Shown: positions 49,215-58,627 of the stretch, in pieces
Numbering within the stretch: the first letter of the stretch is position 1
How the letters are laid out: each line of letters opens with the position of its first letter
Assembly: GCF_010725055.1 (NCBI RefSeq)
Contig: NZ_BJKB01000015.1
Span: 539-64,538 of the forward strand
Origin: Gelidibacter japonicus
GTDB lineage: Bacteria; Bacteroidota; Bacteroidia; Flavobacteriales; Flavobacteriaceae
Direction of reading: 5' to 3'
DNA length: 64,000 nucleotides
Made by a program: the position numbers and the translations under genes
Notes under the pieces: model-generated
Seen by the model: only the letters and a program-made list of their open reading frames with translations
Database searches by the model: none
Told to the model about the DNA's origin: nothing

Positions 49215-49754
49215 ATGAAAACAGTGATCAAAACATTAGCACTTACGCTGGCATTGGTATTTTCCTATACCGCCAATGCACAAAAATTTCCAGATTTAGA
49301 CCCAAGTCCAATGGACGCTGCCACCTATCCAAGCAGCTATAAAGTTTCGGATAAGGCCATAAAAATCATTTACAGCCGACCTCAATTAAAGGGGCGTGAT
49401 TTAGCAAGACTAACGCCAAAGTACGAGGTGTGGCGAACAGGTGCAAATGAGGCTACCGAAATAACCTTTTACAAGCCTGTTATGTTTGGAAATACAAAGG
49501 TTAAGGCTGGCACTTATACATTGTTTACAATTCCTGGCGACGACGAATGGACCATTATCTTGAGTTCTGACGTTAACGTTTGGGGCGCCTATACCTATAC
49601 GAAAGATCACGATGTGGCTCGTATAAATGTTCCAGTATCGCAAAGCAAAGATATTTTGGAAGCGTTTTCAATTACTTTTGAAGAATCTAAATCGGGTGCC
49701 GATATGTACATGGGTTGGGGAACCTTAAGAGTAAAAGTTCCTTTTACATTTTAG
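49215..49754 (+). CDS. DUF2911 family secreted protein
   Basis: The 179-residue protein has a signal peptide ending ANAQ, and the DUF2911 body (IKIIYSRPQLKGRDL, YEVWRTGANEATEITFYKPV, AGTYTLFTIPGDDEWTIILS, WGTLRVKVPF). The family is common in Bacteroidota and of unknown function, with a beta-sandwich-like pattern. GATTTTTG at 49121-49128 resembles a -7 box with one mismatch. Confidence 0.88.
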   Translation: MKTVIKTLALTLALVFSYTANAQKFPDLDPSPMDAATYPSSYKVSDKAIKIIYSRPQLKGRDLARLTPKYEVWRTGANEATEITFYKPVMFGNTKVKAGTYTLFTIPGDDEWTIILSSDVNVWGAYTYTKDHDVARINVPVSQSKDILEAFSITFEESKSGADMYMGWGTLRVKVPFTF

Positions 49755-49773
49755 CCCATCCCTTCCAAACAAA

Positions 49774-49806
49774 AAAAAGAGTTTAGGTGTCTAAGCTCTT
49801 TTTTTT
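49774..49806. terminator. Bidirectional terminator between the DUF2911 gene and queE
   Basis: A 13-bp stem (AAAAAGAGTTTAG and its partner, one G-T pair) with loop GTGT is flanked by A on the left and T on the right, so it can stop both converging transcripts. It overlaps the queE stop codon. Confidence 0.85.
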
Positions 49807-50437
49807 ATGGGATATTCAAATATTTATGAGTCTGTAGAGACACTTTCCATTGTGGATTTGCCATGACGTAGTCTACAATTTCGGGTATCACTTTATCGCG
49901 TTTGCTCCATTCTGGCTGTAAAAACAAGATACAGTCTTTATTGACTTTCGCTGCCTGTTCTTCCGCAAATCTAAAATCGTCCTTATTATAAACAATCACT
50001 TTTAACTCGTTGGCTTTGTCGTAAACCGCTTGAGTAGGGAGTTTTAATTTTTTTGGTGACAAACAAATCCAATCCCATGTTCCCGTTAATTGATAGGCTC
50101 CAGAAGTTTCAATATGTATCTGCAAGCCCTTCTCCTTTAATTTAGTAGCTAGGGGATCCATATTCCACATTAAAGGCTCCCCGCCAGTAACAACAATGGT
50201 TTTACTATATTTTACTGCATTTTCAACAATTGATTCCGCCATAGTTGGAGGATGCAGTTCTGCATTCCAGCTTTCTTTGACATCACACCAATGGCACCCC
50301 ACATCACATCCACCAAGTCTTATAAAATAAGCAGCGGTTCCCTTGTGAAAGCCTTCGCCTTGAATGGTATAAAACTCTTCCATCAAAGGCAGCAGAAGAC
50401 CTTGATCTATCAACTCTTGTTTTTCACTTTTTGTCAT
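49805..50437 (-). CDS. queE: 7-carboxy-7-deazaguanine synthase
   Basis: QueE is a radical SAM enzyme of queuosine synthesis. The 210-residue protein (start ATG 50437, MTKSEKQELI; a TTG three codons earlier is less likely) has the cluster motif CDVGCHWC (CxxxCxxC), the N-terminal EEFYTIQGEGFHKG and the SAM-binding VVTGGEP. The other pathway genes (queC, queD, folE2) are not in the window, although folE at 33.5 kb could share in making the precursor. A -7 box lies 7 bases before the start, suggesting a leaderless transcript. Confidence 0.94.
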   Translation of the reverse strand: MTKSEKQELIDQGLLLPLMEEFYTIQGEGFHKGTAAYFIRLGGCDVGCHWCDVKESWNAELHPPTMAESIVENAVKYSKTIVVTGGEPLMWNMDPLATKLKEKGLQIHIETSGAYQLTGTWDWICLSPKKLKLPTQAVYDKANELKVIVYNKDDFRFAEEQAAKVNKDCILFLQPEWSKRDKVIPEIVDYVMANPQWKVSLQTHKYLNIP

Positions 50438-50443
50438 AGCGTG

Positions 50444-50451
50444 CAAAGATA
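50444..50451 (-). promoter_or_regulatory. -7 promoter box of queE
   Basis: CAAAGATA on the plus strand reads TATCTTTG on the minus strand, an exact TAnnTTTG. Transcription would start at about the queE start codon (50437). Confidence 0.45.
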
Positions 50452-50492
50452 CTTGATAATCTTAAAAATTAGGGGCCAATAAACAGAAGTTT

Positions 50493-50939
50493 TTATTTGG
50501 AAGCAATAACCTCAATTTCTATGCTGGCATTGAGTGCCAATCCACTTGCTGCAAAGGTGGTCCGTGCAGGTTTATTTGGAAAATAGTCTTTGTATATCCT
50601 ATTAAATGCCACAAAGTCATCCATGCTTTTTAACACGACGGTACATTTCACGACCTTATCCAAAGAGGATTGGTGATGTTCCAAAACAGCTTTAATATTC
50701 TCAATACACTTCTTAGTTTCAGCCTCAATACCACCTTCAACCAAAGTACGCGTTCCATGGTCCATTCCCAACTGTCCGCTTAAAAACAAAAAGCCATTGC
50801 TCTCAACCACATCACTAAACGGTGTATCCTGTTTTTTGGCCTCATGCGATTTATGAAAAATAATTTCATTTGGTGTTTTTTGGCATCCAAAAACCAAGAA
50901 GGTGAGTAAAATGATGGAGAAAACAGATTTAAGTTTCAT
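50493..50939 (-). CDS. RidA family protein with a lipoprotein signal
   Basis: Residues about 25-148 are a RidA/YjgF domain (PFSDVVESNGFLFLSGQLG, then ARTTFAASGLALNASIEIEV), with the family arginine that holds the substrate carboxylate. RidA proteins normally deaminate reactive enamine/imine intermediates in the cytoplasm. This one has an export signal with lipobox (LVFGC, Cys19), so it should sit outside the cytoplasm. Whether it keeps the deaminase activity is not known. Confidence 0.88.
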   Translation of the reverse strand: MKLKSVFSIILLTFLVFGCQKTPNEIIFHKSHEAKKQDTPFSDVVESNGFLFLSGQLGMDHGTRTLVEGGIEAETKKCIENIKAVLEHHQSSLDKVVKCTVVLKSMDDFVAFNRIYKDYFPNKPARTTFAASGLALNASIEIEVIASK

Positions 50940-50996
50940 TTTTTATCTTTTAAACTTGAATAAAATTACACTATTTTTATCCAAAATTTAGAATTT

Positions 50997-52538
50997 ATGG
51001 CCAGAAAGGATGATTTCCTCAAACATATTCAAGACGGAAACACCAATAAGGGCGAGTTCATTACCTTAGGTGCTGCCATGCTAGATGGTGAGACCATTAC
51101 CAACGCCCTTGTCAATGTACCTTTAAAGACTTTAAACAGACACGGGCTGATTGCAGGTGCTACTGGAACAGGGAAAACAAAAACCTTGCAAGTGCTGGCA
51201 GAAGGGCTATCAGAAAAAGGTATTCCCGTTTTATTAATGGACATCAAGGGAGACTTAAGCGGGTTGGCTGTACCGGGTTCACCGCACGTTAAAATCGATG
51301 AGCGTCACGCCAAAATCGGAATTCCGCACGAAGCGAAAGGATTTCCGGTTGAAATCTTAACCTTATCTGAACAAGATGGCGTCCGATTAAGAGCCACGGT
51401 TAGTGAATTTGGCCCCGTGCTTTTATCTCGAATTTTGGAATTGACCGAAACTCAGTCCGGAATTGTGTCAGTGATTTTCAAATATTGCGATGATCATAAA
51501 ATGCCACTTTTGGATATCAAGGATTTTAAAAAGATCTTACAATACTCAACCCAAGAAGGAAAAGAGGCCTTTGAATCAGAGTATGGCCGAATTTCGACCG
51601 CCTCTACAGGGGCTATTCTAAGAAAGCTTGTTGCCTTGGAACAGCAAGGTGCCGATTTGTTTTTTGGAGAAACCTCGTTCGAAGTGGACGATTTGCTAAG
51701 AGTTGACGACAATGGAAGAGGATACATTAATATCCTTCGATTGACGGACATACAAGACCGTCCAAAATTGTTTTCAACATTCATGTTGACGCTATTGGCG
51801 GAAATCTATTCAACTTTTCCGGAAAGAGGTGATACCGACCGACCTGAACTTGTTATATTCATTGAGGAAGCTCATCTCATTTTTAATGAAGCATCAACGG
51901 CCCTTTTAAACCAAATTGAAAGTATTATCAAACTCATTCGAAGTAAAGGCGTAGGGATCTATTTTGTCACCCAAAATCCGACTGATGTTCCCGAAGCGGT
52001 CTTGAGCCAATTAGGATTAAAAGTTCAGCATGCCTTAAGAGCCTTTACCGCCAAAGACCGAAAAGCCATCAAATTAGCCGCACAAAATTATCCTGATACT
52101 ATTTATTATGACACTGCAAGCGTTTTAACTTCTTTAGGAACTGGCGAAGCTTTAGTAAGTGCTCTAGATGAAAAGGGACGGCCTACACCATTGGCCGCGA
52201 CCATGATGCGTGCACCAATGAGCCGGATGGACATTCTGAGCGAAAGTGAATTGGCAGACTTACTGTCCAAGTCAAAATTGATCAAAAAATACAATGAGAC
52301 CATAGACAGGGACAGTGCTTATGAAATGCTGAACAGAAAGATTGAAAAAGCGCAAGCTGAGGATGAAAAAGAAAAGGTAAAAAAAGAACTGGAAGACTTA
52401 AAAAAAGCACAATCCAAACAGCGAACTACTACCACGCGTCGTAGCTCTGCAATGAACCCTATTGTAAAAGTGCTCACCAGTGCTACATTTATCAGAAGTG
52501 TTTTTGGCATTCTCTCAAAAGCCATGAAAAAGAAATAA
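50997..52538 (+). CDS. HerA-like ATPase (DUF853/YjgR family)
   Basis: The 513-residue protein has a Walker A GATGTGKT (residues 54-61), a Walker B LVIFIEEAH (about 283-291) and a sensor-like QNPTDVP, the pattern of the DUF853 group related to the HerA/FtsK DNA translocases. The C-terminal 60 residues are a charged coiled-coil-like region (EKAQAEDEKEKVKKELEDLKK), then a basic tail. Characterised function is lacking. No nuclease gene lies beside it, so it is not an obvious HerA-NurA pair. Confidence 0.88.
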   Translation: MARKDDFLKHIQDGNTNKGEFITLGAAMLDGETITNALVNVPLKTLNRHGLIAGATGTGKTKTLQVLAEGLSEKGIPVLLMDIKGDLSGLAVPGSPHVKIDERHAKIGIPHEAKGFPVEILTLSEQDGVRLRATVSEFGPVLLSRILELTETQSGIVSVIFKYCDDHKMPLLDIKDFKKILQYSTQEGKEAFESEYGRISTASTGAILRKLVALEQQGADLFFGETSFEVDDLLRVDDNGRGYINILRLTDIQDRPKLFSTFMLTLLAEIYSTFPERGDTDRPELVIFIEEAHLIFNEASTALLNQIESIIKLIRSKGVGIYFVTQNPTDVPEAVLSQLGLKVQHALRAFTAKDRKAIKLAAQNYPDTIYYDTASVLTSLGTGEALVSALDEKGRPTPLAATMMRAPMSRMDILSESELADLLSKSKLIKKYNETIDRDSAYEMLNRKIEKAQAEDEKEKVKKELEDLKKAQSKQRTTTTRRSSAMNPIVKVLTSATFIRSVFGILSKAMKKK

Positions 52539-52608
52539 AAAAAACAATCATTAACCAATTATCTACCGATAACGAAAAGTGTTACGGAAATTAAATTCAC
52601 CATTAAAA

Positions 52609-53163
52609 ATGCATAAAACATTTATTTACATTACCCTATTCTCTCTTTTATTGTCCAGTTGTGGGAAGGACCAAGATCCGTTTTTGATTCAAAAACACAA
52701 TATCGGAAACTTGACGGATTCAACACAGATCAAAGATTTAAAATCAATTTTTGAGAACGATTCCGTTGCCAACTATATTGGCAAAGACGAGTTTACGAGA
52801 AATATCAATACAATCGAAATATTTGACAAAGATGGCACTTCATTGTTAAGTATTTCTCCTCAGATAAGCGCAGACTCAACTTCCGTGGTCAACAGCGTCC
52901 GAATCTTAGATTCTCGCTATAAAACTGAAAAAGGTATTTCGATTATGAGCAGTTTCAAGGATATCCAAAATGCCTATGAAATTTCAAAAATTGACAACCT
53001 CATCAACTCAATTGTTGTGAGTGTCAAAGAGATTAATGCATCCTTTACCATCGATAAAAAAGAATTGCCATCAAATTTACGCTTTGATAGAAGTATTTCT
53101 ATTGAGGCTTCGCAGATTCCTGATAATGCTAAAGTGAAATATTTTTTCATACACTGGAACTAA
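52609..53163 (+). CDS. Lipoprotein of unknown function
   Basis: I take ATG 52609 as the start (MHKTFIYITLFSLLLSSCGK), because it gives a normal lipoprotein signal with lipobox LLSSC; the open frame begins 30 bases earlier. The 184-residue product has no recognisable domain. The body is Asp/Ser/Ile-rich, with a strand-like centre (NTIEIFDKDGTSLLSIS). It lies between the HerA-like and YitT genes on the same strand. Confidence 0.75.
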   Translation: MHKTFIYITLFSLLLSSCGKDQDPFLIQKHNIGNLTDSTQIKDLKSIFENDSVANYIGKDEFTRNINTIEIFDKDGTSLLSISPQISADSTSVVNSVRILDSRYKTEKGISIMSSFKDIQNAYEISKIDNLINSIVVSVKEINASFTIDKKELPSNLRFDRSISIEASQIPDNAKVKYFFIHWN

Positions 53164-53180
53164 AACCCAAAGACTAAAAG

Positions 53181-54152
53181 ATGAGTTCATTCTTCTCAAA
53201 GTTATTAGTTGCGATTGCTCGGAAAAAACTTGAGCATGAACATTCATCTTCAAAAATCAGAGACAGGCAGGCAATTCCTTTAGCACGTCAAATCAAAGTA
53301 GAGATTAAGCACTTCATCAAGGATTACACCTATGTCCTTATTGGTGTGTTTTCGGCCGGTTTCGGGTTGAAGGGCTTTTTATTGCCCAACCGTTTTATTG
53401 ATGGTGGCGCTACAGGTATTTCGCTGCTTTTAGAAAACATCACTCAAATTGACTTGAGTTTTCTATTGATTTTAGTCAACCTCCCATTTCTAATTCTCGC
53501 GGCAAAAACATTCAGTGTCAAATTCGCTGTTAGGAGTATTGTCACCATTGCCATTTTAGCCCTTGTTGTGCATTATGTGGACTATCCCACCATTACCGAA
53601 GATCGTTTGTTAATTGCTGTGTTTGGTGGTTTCTTTCTCGGATTGGGTATAGGGATGGCCATGCGAGGCGGCAGTGTTATTGATGGTACCGAGGTATTGG
53701 CCATTTGGCTCAGCAAGAAATTGTCAATCACCATAGGTGATGTGCTATTATTAATCAATATTATCATCTTCTCGTTTGGTGCCTACATTTTATCTATTGA
53801 AATTGCGCTCTATGCAATATTGACATATTTATCTGCGGCAAAGACAGTCGATTTTGTTGTGGATGGCGTTGAAGAATATGTTGGGGTAACGATTATTTCA
53901 GAAAAACACCAAGAACTGCGCAAGATGATTGTCGAAAAATTGAGACGTGCCTGCACCATTTATGCAGGAAAAGGCGGTTATGGAAGAAACGGCGAAAGCT
54001 ATGATAAAGATATTATCTATACCGTCGTAACCAGACTGGAACTCGCAAAATTGCATACAGAAATAGATAAAATTGATGAAAAAGCATTTATTATCATGGG
54101 ACTTGTAAAAGATATCAGAGGCGGTATGATCAAGAAGAAACCTTTGAAGTGA
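53181..54152 (+). CDS. YitT family membrane protein (DUF161/DUF2179)
   Basis: The 323-residue protein has about five membrane segments (residues 40-235) with the YitT features GLKGFLLPNRFIDGGATGIS and GGSVIDGTEVLA, followed by a cytoplasmic DUF2179 domain (GGYGRNGESYDKDIIYTVVT). The function of YitT proteins is not established. It begins 17 bases after the unknown lipoprotein gene. Confidence 0.9.
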   Translation: MSSFFSKLLVAIARKKLEHEHSSSKIRDRQAIPLARQIKVEIKHFIKDYTYVLIGVFSAGFGLKGFLLPNRFIDGGATGISLLLENITQIDLSFLLILVNLPFLILAAKTFSVKFAVRSIVTIAILALVVHYVDYPTITEDRLLIAVFGGFFLGLGIGMAMRGGSVIDGTEVLAIWLSKKLSITIGDVLLLINIIIFSFGAYILSIEIALYAILTYLSAAKTVDFVVDGVEEYVGVTIISEKHQELRKMIVEKLRRACTIYAGKGGYGRNGESYDKDIIYTVVTRLELAKLHTEIDKIDEKAFIIMGLVKDIRGGMIKKKPLK

Positions 54153-54310
54153 CGGAGAAGTGATGAATGACAGATGACAAGTACAAGACTTTTGATTGAC
54201 ATAAACGATTGAGGATTTAAGATTTGGAACTTACCTGCCCGTCTGGATCTTCCAGCGAAGTCGTAAAACTTTGAATTTAAAACTACTCACGATCAACTAA
54301 AAATAAAATT

Positions 54311-54679
54311 ATGGCAAATAAACCTTATAAAATACAAACCTCTCCATTTGTGGTTCCCACAACCGATGGAAAAACCATAAAGGAACATTTTGGAAGGGCA
54401 ACAGACGGCAACTCCCAATTAAGTATCGCACACATGATAGCACCAGCTGGCTGGAGCGAACCCTTCCAAACCCCTGAATTTGATGAATACACGTTTATCA
54501 TCAGCGGCAAGAAACAATTTATTATTGAGGATGAGACCATTATTTTATCGGCGGGCGAATCCATAAAAATAGAAAAAAATACACGCATTCAATATTCAAA
54601 TCCCTACACAGAGCCTTGCGAATACCTCGCTATTTGCCTTCCAGCATTCTCAATGGATCTCGTACACAGAGAACATTAA
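54311..54679 (+). CDS. Cupin domain protein
   Basis: The 122-residue protein has a single cupin fold, with a motif 1 region (EYTFIISGKKQFIIEDE) and a motif 2 region (LSAGESIKIEKNTRIQYSNP). The usual metal-binding histidines are mostly missing, so it may bind ligand without metal. Substrate and function are unknown. It is followed 18 bases later by a hydrolase gene. Confidence 0.82.
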   Translation: MANKPYKIQTSPFVVPTTDGKTIKEHFGRATDGNSQLSIAHMIAPAGWSEPFQTPEFDEYTFIISGKKQFIIEDETIILSAGESIKIEKNTRIQYSNPYTEPCEYLAICLPAFSMDLVHREH

Positions 54680-54697
54680 TCCCAAACCTAAATTGTC

Positions 54698-55525
54698 ATG
54701 AAGGAAGTTCTTATTAAATTAATTGGTTCGTATTATAATATGCTGAGCTATGTTTCAAAGCCCTATGCCGCAGATAAGGCCATGTACTTATTTACCACCC
54801 CACGGGCTGGCCGGATTAACGAGGAACAATCAGATTTTTTACATACCGCTTACCAAGAGGAACTAAAATATAAACACTATCCTATAATGACCTACAGATG
54901 GTTGGGAAAAAAGCAAACCATTTTATTGACCCATGGCTGGGAAAGCAATGCCGCGCGATGGAAAAATCTGATATTGGACCTCAAAAAGAGAGGCTTTAAT
55001 GTCATTGCACTTGATGCTCCTGCACATGGAAAATCAGGAGGCAGGGCATTTGACGCCATGCTATATGCCGAGTTCATTAATGTGGTCGCCCAGCGATTCT
55101 CTCCAGATGTCATTATCGGGCATTCTGTCGGCGGAATGGCCTCGGCTTATTTTCAACATAAATATCAATTTGACAAGTTAAAGAAAATCGTTTTATTGGG
55201 AGCTCCTTCTGAATTTCAGGATGTCATGAAACGCTATACCGATATGTTGGGTTATAATCATCGGATTGTTTCAGAATTGGAGCAGACCATAATAAAACGT
55301 TTTGGCACTCCGTCGGATGCCTTATCAACGGCCAGATTCCTTGCTACGACTGAATCAGAGGGCTTGATCATCCATGACCAAGACGACCATATTATTCCTT
55401 ACAACGACGCCTTACTGATAAAAAACAGTTTTAAAAACAGTCAGCTCATAACTACCAAGGGTTTAGGTCATTCGTTGATTCACGCCTCCGTTGCTGAACA
55501 TATTTACGAGTTCATTGATACCTAA
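54698..55525 (+). CDS. Alpha/beta hydrolase
   Basis: The 275-residue protein has the alpha/beta hydrolase fold: oxyanion strand LTHGWESNAARW (about residues 72-83), nucleophile elbow GHSVGGMAS (Ser about 146), an acid in HDQDDHIIPY and His in GLGHSLI. No signal peptide is present. The substrate cannot be deduced. It lies between the cupin gene and rluF, 18 bases before rluF. Confidence 0.88.
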   Translation: MKEVLIKLIGSYYNMLSYVSKPYAADKAMYLFTTPRAGRINEEQSDFLHTAYQEELKYKHYPIMTYRWLGKKQTILLTHGWESNAARWKNLILDLKKRGFNVIALDAPAHGKSGGRAFDAMLYAEFINVVAQRFSPDVIIGHSVGGMASAYFQHKYQFDKLKKIVLLGAPSEFQDVMKRYTDMLGYNHRIVSELEQTIIKRFGTPSDALSTARFLATTESEGLIIHDQDDHIIPYNDALLIKNSFKNSQLITTKGLGHSLIHASVAEHIYEFIDT

Positions 55526-55543
55526 AACCACTATCTTTGTATT

Positions 55544-56308
55544 ATGGAAGAAGATCTTAAACGTATCAACAAATTTTTAAGTGAAGTAGGCTACTGCTCA
55601 CGCAGGGAAGCTGACAAGCTCATTGAAGCTGGCCGAGTGACCATCAACGGAAAAGTACCCGAAATGGGAACAAAAATTTCGAAGAGTGATGTCGTTCATG
55701 TCGATGGAAAGCGGATTTCAGACACCAACGAAGGTTTTGTTTATTTAGCCTTCAACAAGCCCGTAGGTATCGTATGTACAACAGATACACGTGTTGAAAA
55801 AGATAATATCATTGATTATATCAACTACCACAAACGTATTTTTCCAATTGGACGATTAGACAAACCAAGCGAAGGTTTAATCCTGCTTACGGACGATGGT
55901 GATATTGTCAATAAAATATTGAGAGCAGGTTATAACAATGAAAAGGAATATCTTGTTACGGTCAATAAGCCCATTTCACAAACCTTTATCGAGCGAATGT
56001 CCAACGGCGTACCCATATTAGACACCATCACCAAAAAATGTGTGGTTGAAAAACTAGGGACCAATGAGTTCAGGATCATTCTAACTCAAGGCCTCAACCG
56101 ACAAATCCGTAGAATGTGTGAATACTTGGATTATGAAGTGGAAACTTTAAAACGCATTCGGATCATGAACATCAAACTGGATATGCCCGTTGGTTCTTAT
56201 CGGGAATTGACAGAAGCTGAATTCAAGGAGTTGAATGCGCTTTTGGACAGTTCAGAAAAACGTATGGCGGAAGACAAATCTCCTCCACCTAGAAGAAGCA
56301 GAAAATAG
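55544..56308 (+). CDS. rluF: 23S rRNA pseudouridine synthase (RluF type)
   Basis: An S4 RNA-binding domain (residues 4-60, RINKFLSEVGYCSRREADKL) precedes the synthase domain. The catalytic aspartate is in GRLDKPSEGLILLTDDGD, and the RluF hallmark ILRAGYNNEKEYLVTV follows. QGLNRQIRRMCEYL closes the active site. RluF modifies U2604 of 23S rRNA. The last 20 residues are a basic tail. Confidence 0.92.
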   Translation: MEEDLKRINKFLSEVGYCSRREADKLIEAGRVTINGKVPEMGTKISKSDVVHVDGKRISDTNEGFVYLAFNKPVGIVCTTDTRVEKDNIIDYINYHKRIFPIGRLDKPSEGLILLTDDGDIVNKILRAGYNNEKEYLVTVNKPISQTFIERMSNGVPILDTITKKCVVEKLGTNEFRIILTQGLNRQIRRMCEYLDYEVETLKRIRIMNIKLDMPVGSYRELTEAEFKELNALLDSSEKRMAEDKSPPPRRSRK

Positions 56309-56545
56309 TAATATAACTAAAGCACGATGGTATAAGAGACTCGTTGGCATCATTTAAAATACAAATAATGAATTCTATTATTAACCGTGATTATTGAGAC
56401 ACATTATGACCATGACGTAAGGCGTAGTTAAAATTTGCAGAAATAACACTGCCAATAGTAATTCTTGGCACCAATTATTTTAAGAAGACTATATTAAGAT
56501 TGGTGCACCTCTTTTAAACACTAAAAAACAAATTAAAAAACAGTC

Positions 56546-56971
56546 ATGACTACAGCATTATCACCATTTCACATTGCTATTCCAGTACATAATCTTGAGG
56601 AATGCCGAGTGTTCTACAGGGATGTTTTAAACTGTGAAGAAGGCAGAAGTTCGGATCATTGGGTGGATTTCAATTTCTTTGGCCATCAATTGGTCATTCA
56701 TTACAAATCAAAATCTACAGAAGAGTCGCACTCCAATAGTGTAGACGGTAAAAATGTTCCAGTACCGCATTATGGCGTCGTACTGCCATGGGATTCATTT
56801 CAGGATTTCGCCAAGAAACTAACTGAAAAAGGTATTGAATTTGTTATTGAACCCTATATCCGTTTTGAAGGTCAAGTTGGAGAACAGGCTACGATGTTTT
56901 TTATGGATCCTTCAGGAAACGCTTTAGAATTTAAGGCCTTTAAGGATATGGGACAATTATTTGCCAAATAA
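56546..56971 (+). CDS. VOC (glyoxalase/bleomycin resistance) family protein
   Basis: The 141-residue protein is a two-half VOC fold: [21 protein letters not shown] opens the first half (metal ligand His), and [18 protein letters not shown] the second. [16 protein letters not shown] carries the metal-binding glutamate. Members are dioxygenases, glyoxalases or resistance proteins; the role here is not shown. The gap before it (56309-56545) holds no supported feature. Confidence 0.88.
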   Translation: MTTALSPFHIAIPVHNLEECRVFYRDVLNCEEGRSSDHWVDFNFFGHQLVIHYKSKSTEESHSNSVDGKNVPVPHYGVVLPWDSFQDFAKKLTEKGIEFVIEPYIRFEGQVGEQATMFFMDPSGNALEFKAFKDMGQLFAK

Positions 56972-56981
56972 ACTGAATTCA

Positions 56982-57725
56982 CTACCCCAATTGAGTAAGG
57001 CGCTTTCTTTTTAATCCATAAAGATAAAACGGAAGGTAAATGAGCAGAAAATATGGGATTAAAACAGCTTGGACAATTATGATATACATCGGCCAATCTC
57101 CAAGATAATCCAGTAGAGATGCAGATTGTGGTTTTTCATTGAGATAAAAATAGTTGGCGTTCAACAGATCATTAACAACCACTATAGCCAAAAAATAGAG
57201 TTGTAAGGCGAAAAATGATTTAAACACACTTTTAAAATTGGGCATCATTTTAAAAACTAGTGTGGCATAACTTATGACCATTAACAGTCCCAAATGGACA
57301 ACCCAATATCTGACATAATCGAATGTTGGAAAACCAGAGGCAATATCTGGTGTTATTACAGCCTGCAAGGTGCCAGCGATAATCCAAAAAAACAGGATTT
57401 CGTACATCCAAAATTTACGATAATATGTAAACACGGGAATTAAAATAGCCAACAAACTACATAGATATAGAGGTAAATCTTTTTGAACATTATAGTTCCC
57501 GGAAATTACCTTATGAAGATGAAAGGCAATAACTAATAAGGAAATTCCAATTGCCATAAAATGGATAAACCGATATTGGTTTTTAACACTTAGGTTTCTC
57601 TTGGCATATTGTATAACCACGAATCCAAATAGAACCGCAAGAACAATGGGAAGCCAATGTTCCATGCTCCCCATGACTACTCGTAGTATGACTATGGGCA
57701 TTGTTAAAACTAAAACATACATCAT
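56982..57725 (-). CDS. YwaF/TIGR02206 family membrane protein
   Basis: The 247-residue integral membrane protein has about seven membrane segments and the conserved LPLYLCSLLAILIP and RYWVVHLGLLMVISY stretches, as in the YwaF (TIGR02206) family. Its function is unknown. Two ATGs (57725 and 57722) are equally possible starts. It lies downstream of folD and is probably co-transcribed with it. Confidence 0.88.
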   Translation of the reverse strand: MMYVLVLTMPIVILRVVMGSMEHWLPIVLAVLFGFVVIQYAKRNLSVKNQYRFIHFMAIGISLLVIAFHLHKVISGNYNVQKDLPLYLCSLLAILIPVFTYYRKFWMYEILFFWIIAGTLQAVITPDIASGFPTFDYVRYWVVHLGLLMVISYATLVFKMMPNFKSVFKSFFALQLYFLAIVVVNDLLNANYFYLNEKPQSASLLDYLGDWPMYIIIVQAVLIPYFLLIYLPFYLYGLKRKRLTQLG

Positions 57726-57751
57726 GCCCTGTTCTTTTTCTATAGTGAGAT

Positions 57752-58627
57752 TTACATTTGGCGTTCTCTAGCCAAGAGCGTGTTTTTAAGCAACATCGCG
57801 ATAGTCATCGGACCAACTCCACCAGGTACTGGCGTTATAAAGCTCGCTTTTTTACTGACGTTCTCAAAATCAACATCACCCGTAATACGATAGCCTTTTT
57901 CGGTTGTATCATCAGGCACTCGGGTAATTCCAACGTCAATGATCACCGCATCATCTTTTACCATTTCGGCCTTCAAGAAGTTGGGCACTCCAAGAGCTGA
58001 AATAATAATATCGGCTTGAGACGTAATTTGTGTAATGTTTTTGGTATGACTATGCGTTAAAGTAACAGTAGAGTTCCCTGGAAATCCTTTCCTTCCCATT
58101 AAAATACTCATTGGACGGCCAACAATATGGCTTCTACCAATAACAACAGTATGCTTGCCCTGAGTATCAACATTATACCTGTCCAAAAGCTCCAATATCC
58201 CAAATGGTGTTGCAGGAATAAAGGTGGACATATCAAGAGCCATTTTCCCAAAATTCATTGGGTGGAAACCATCCACATCCTTATCTGGGTTCACGGCTAA
58301 AATCACTTTTTGAGTATCAATTTGCTTTGGTAATGGCAGTTGAATAATGAACCCATCAATCTCTGGATTTTCGTTCAATTCCTTAATCTTATCCAACAAT
58401 TCAACTTGACTTACGGTATTGGAAAGGCGCACCATGGTAGATTCAAACCCAACTCGTTCACAGGCCTTAACTTTGCTGGCTACATAGGTCAAACTGGCAC
58501 CATCATTGCCCACTATAATTGCAGCAAGATGTGGCACTTTTTCCCCGTTTTCCTTCATTCTTTTTACCTGTTCGGCAATTTCATTTTTAATGTCATTGCT
58601 TATTTTTTTTCCATCTAAGATTGTCAT
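57752..58627 (-). CDS. folD: Methylenetetrahydrofolate dehydrogenase/cyclohydrolase
   Basis: The bifunctional enzyme interconverts methylene-, methenyl- and formyl-tetrahydrofolate. The 291-residue protein has YVASKVKACERVGF (catalytic Lys), QLPLPKQID, GRSHIVGRPMSILM in the NADP site and PVPGGVGPMTIAML near the end. The YwaF-type gene follows after 26 bases. Confidence 0.97.
   Translation of the reverse strand: MTILDGKKISNDIKNEIAEQVKRMKENGEKVPHLAAIIVGNDGASLTYVASKVKACERVGFESTMVRLSNTVSQVELLDKIKELNENPEIDGFIIQLPLPKQIDTQKVILAVNPDKDVDGFHPMNFGKMALDMSTFIPATPFGILELLDRYNVDTQGKHTVVIGRSHIVGRPMSILMGRKGFPGNSTVTLTHSHTKNITQITSQADIIISALGVPNFLKAEMVKDDAVIIDVGITRVPDDTTEKGYRITGDVDFENVSKKASFITPVPGGVGPMTIAMLLKNTLLARERQM

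Noticed and set aside
49142-49342. Plus-strand 66-codon frame overlapping the start of the DUF2911 gene
   Set aside because: It is out of frame with a signal-peptide-bearing gene of known family and has no support of its own.
50997-54152. HerA-like ATPase with lipoprotein and YitT genes as a defence system
   Set aside because: There is no nuclease, NTPase partner or mobile context; the DUF853 family is widely conserved and the neighbours look like ordinary chromosome genes.
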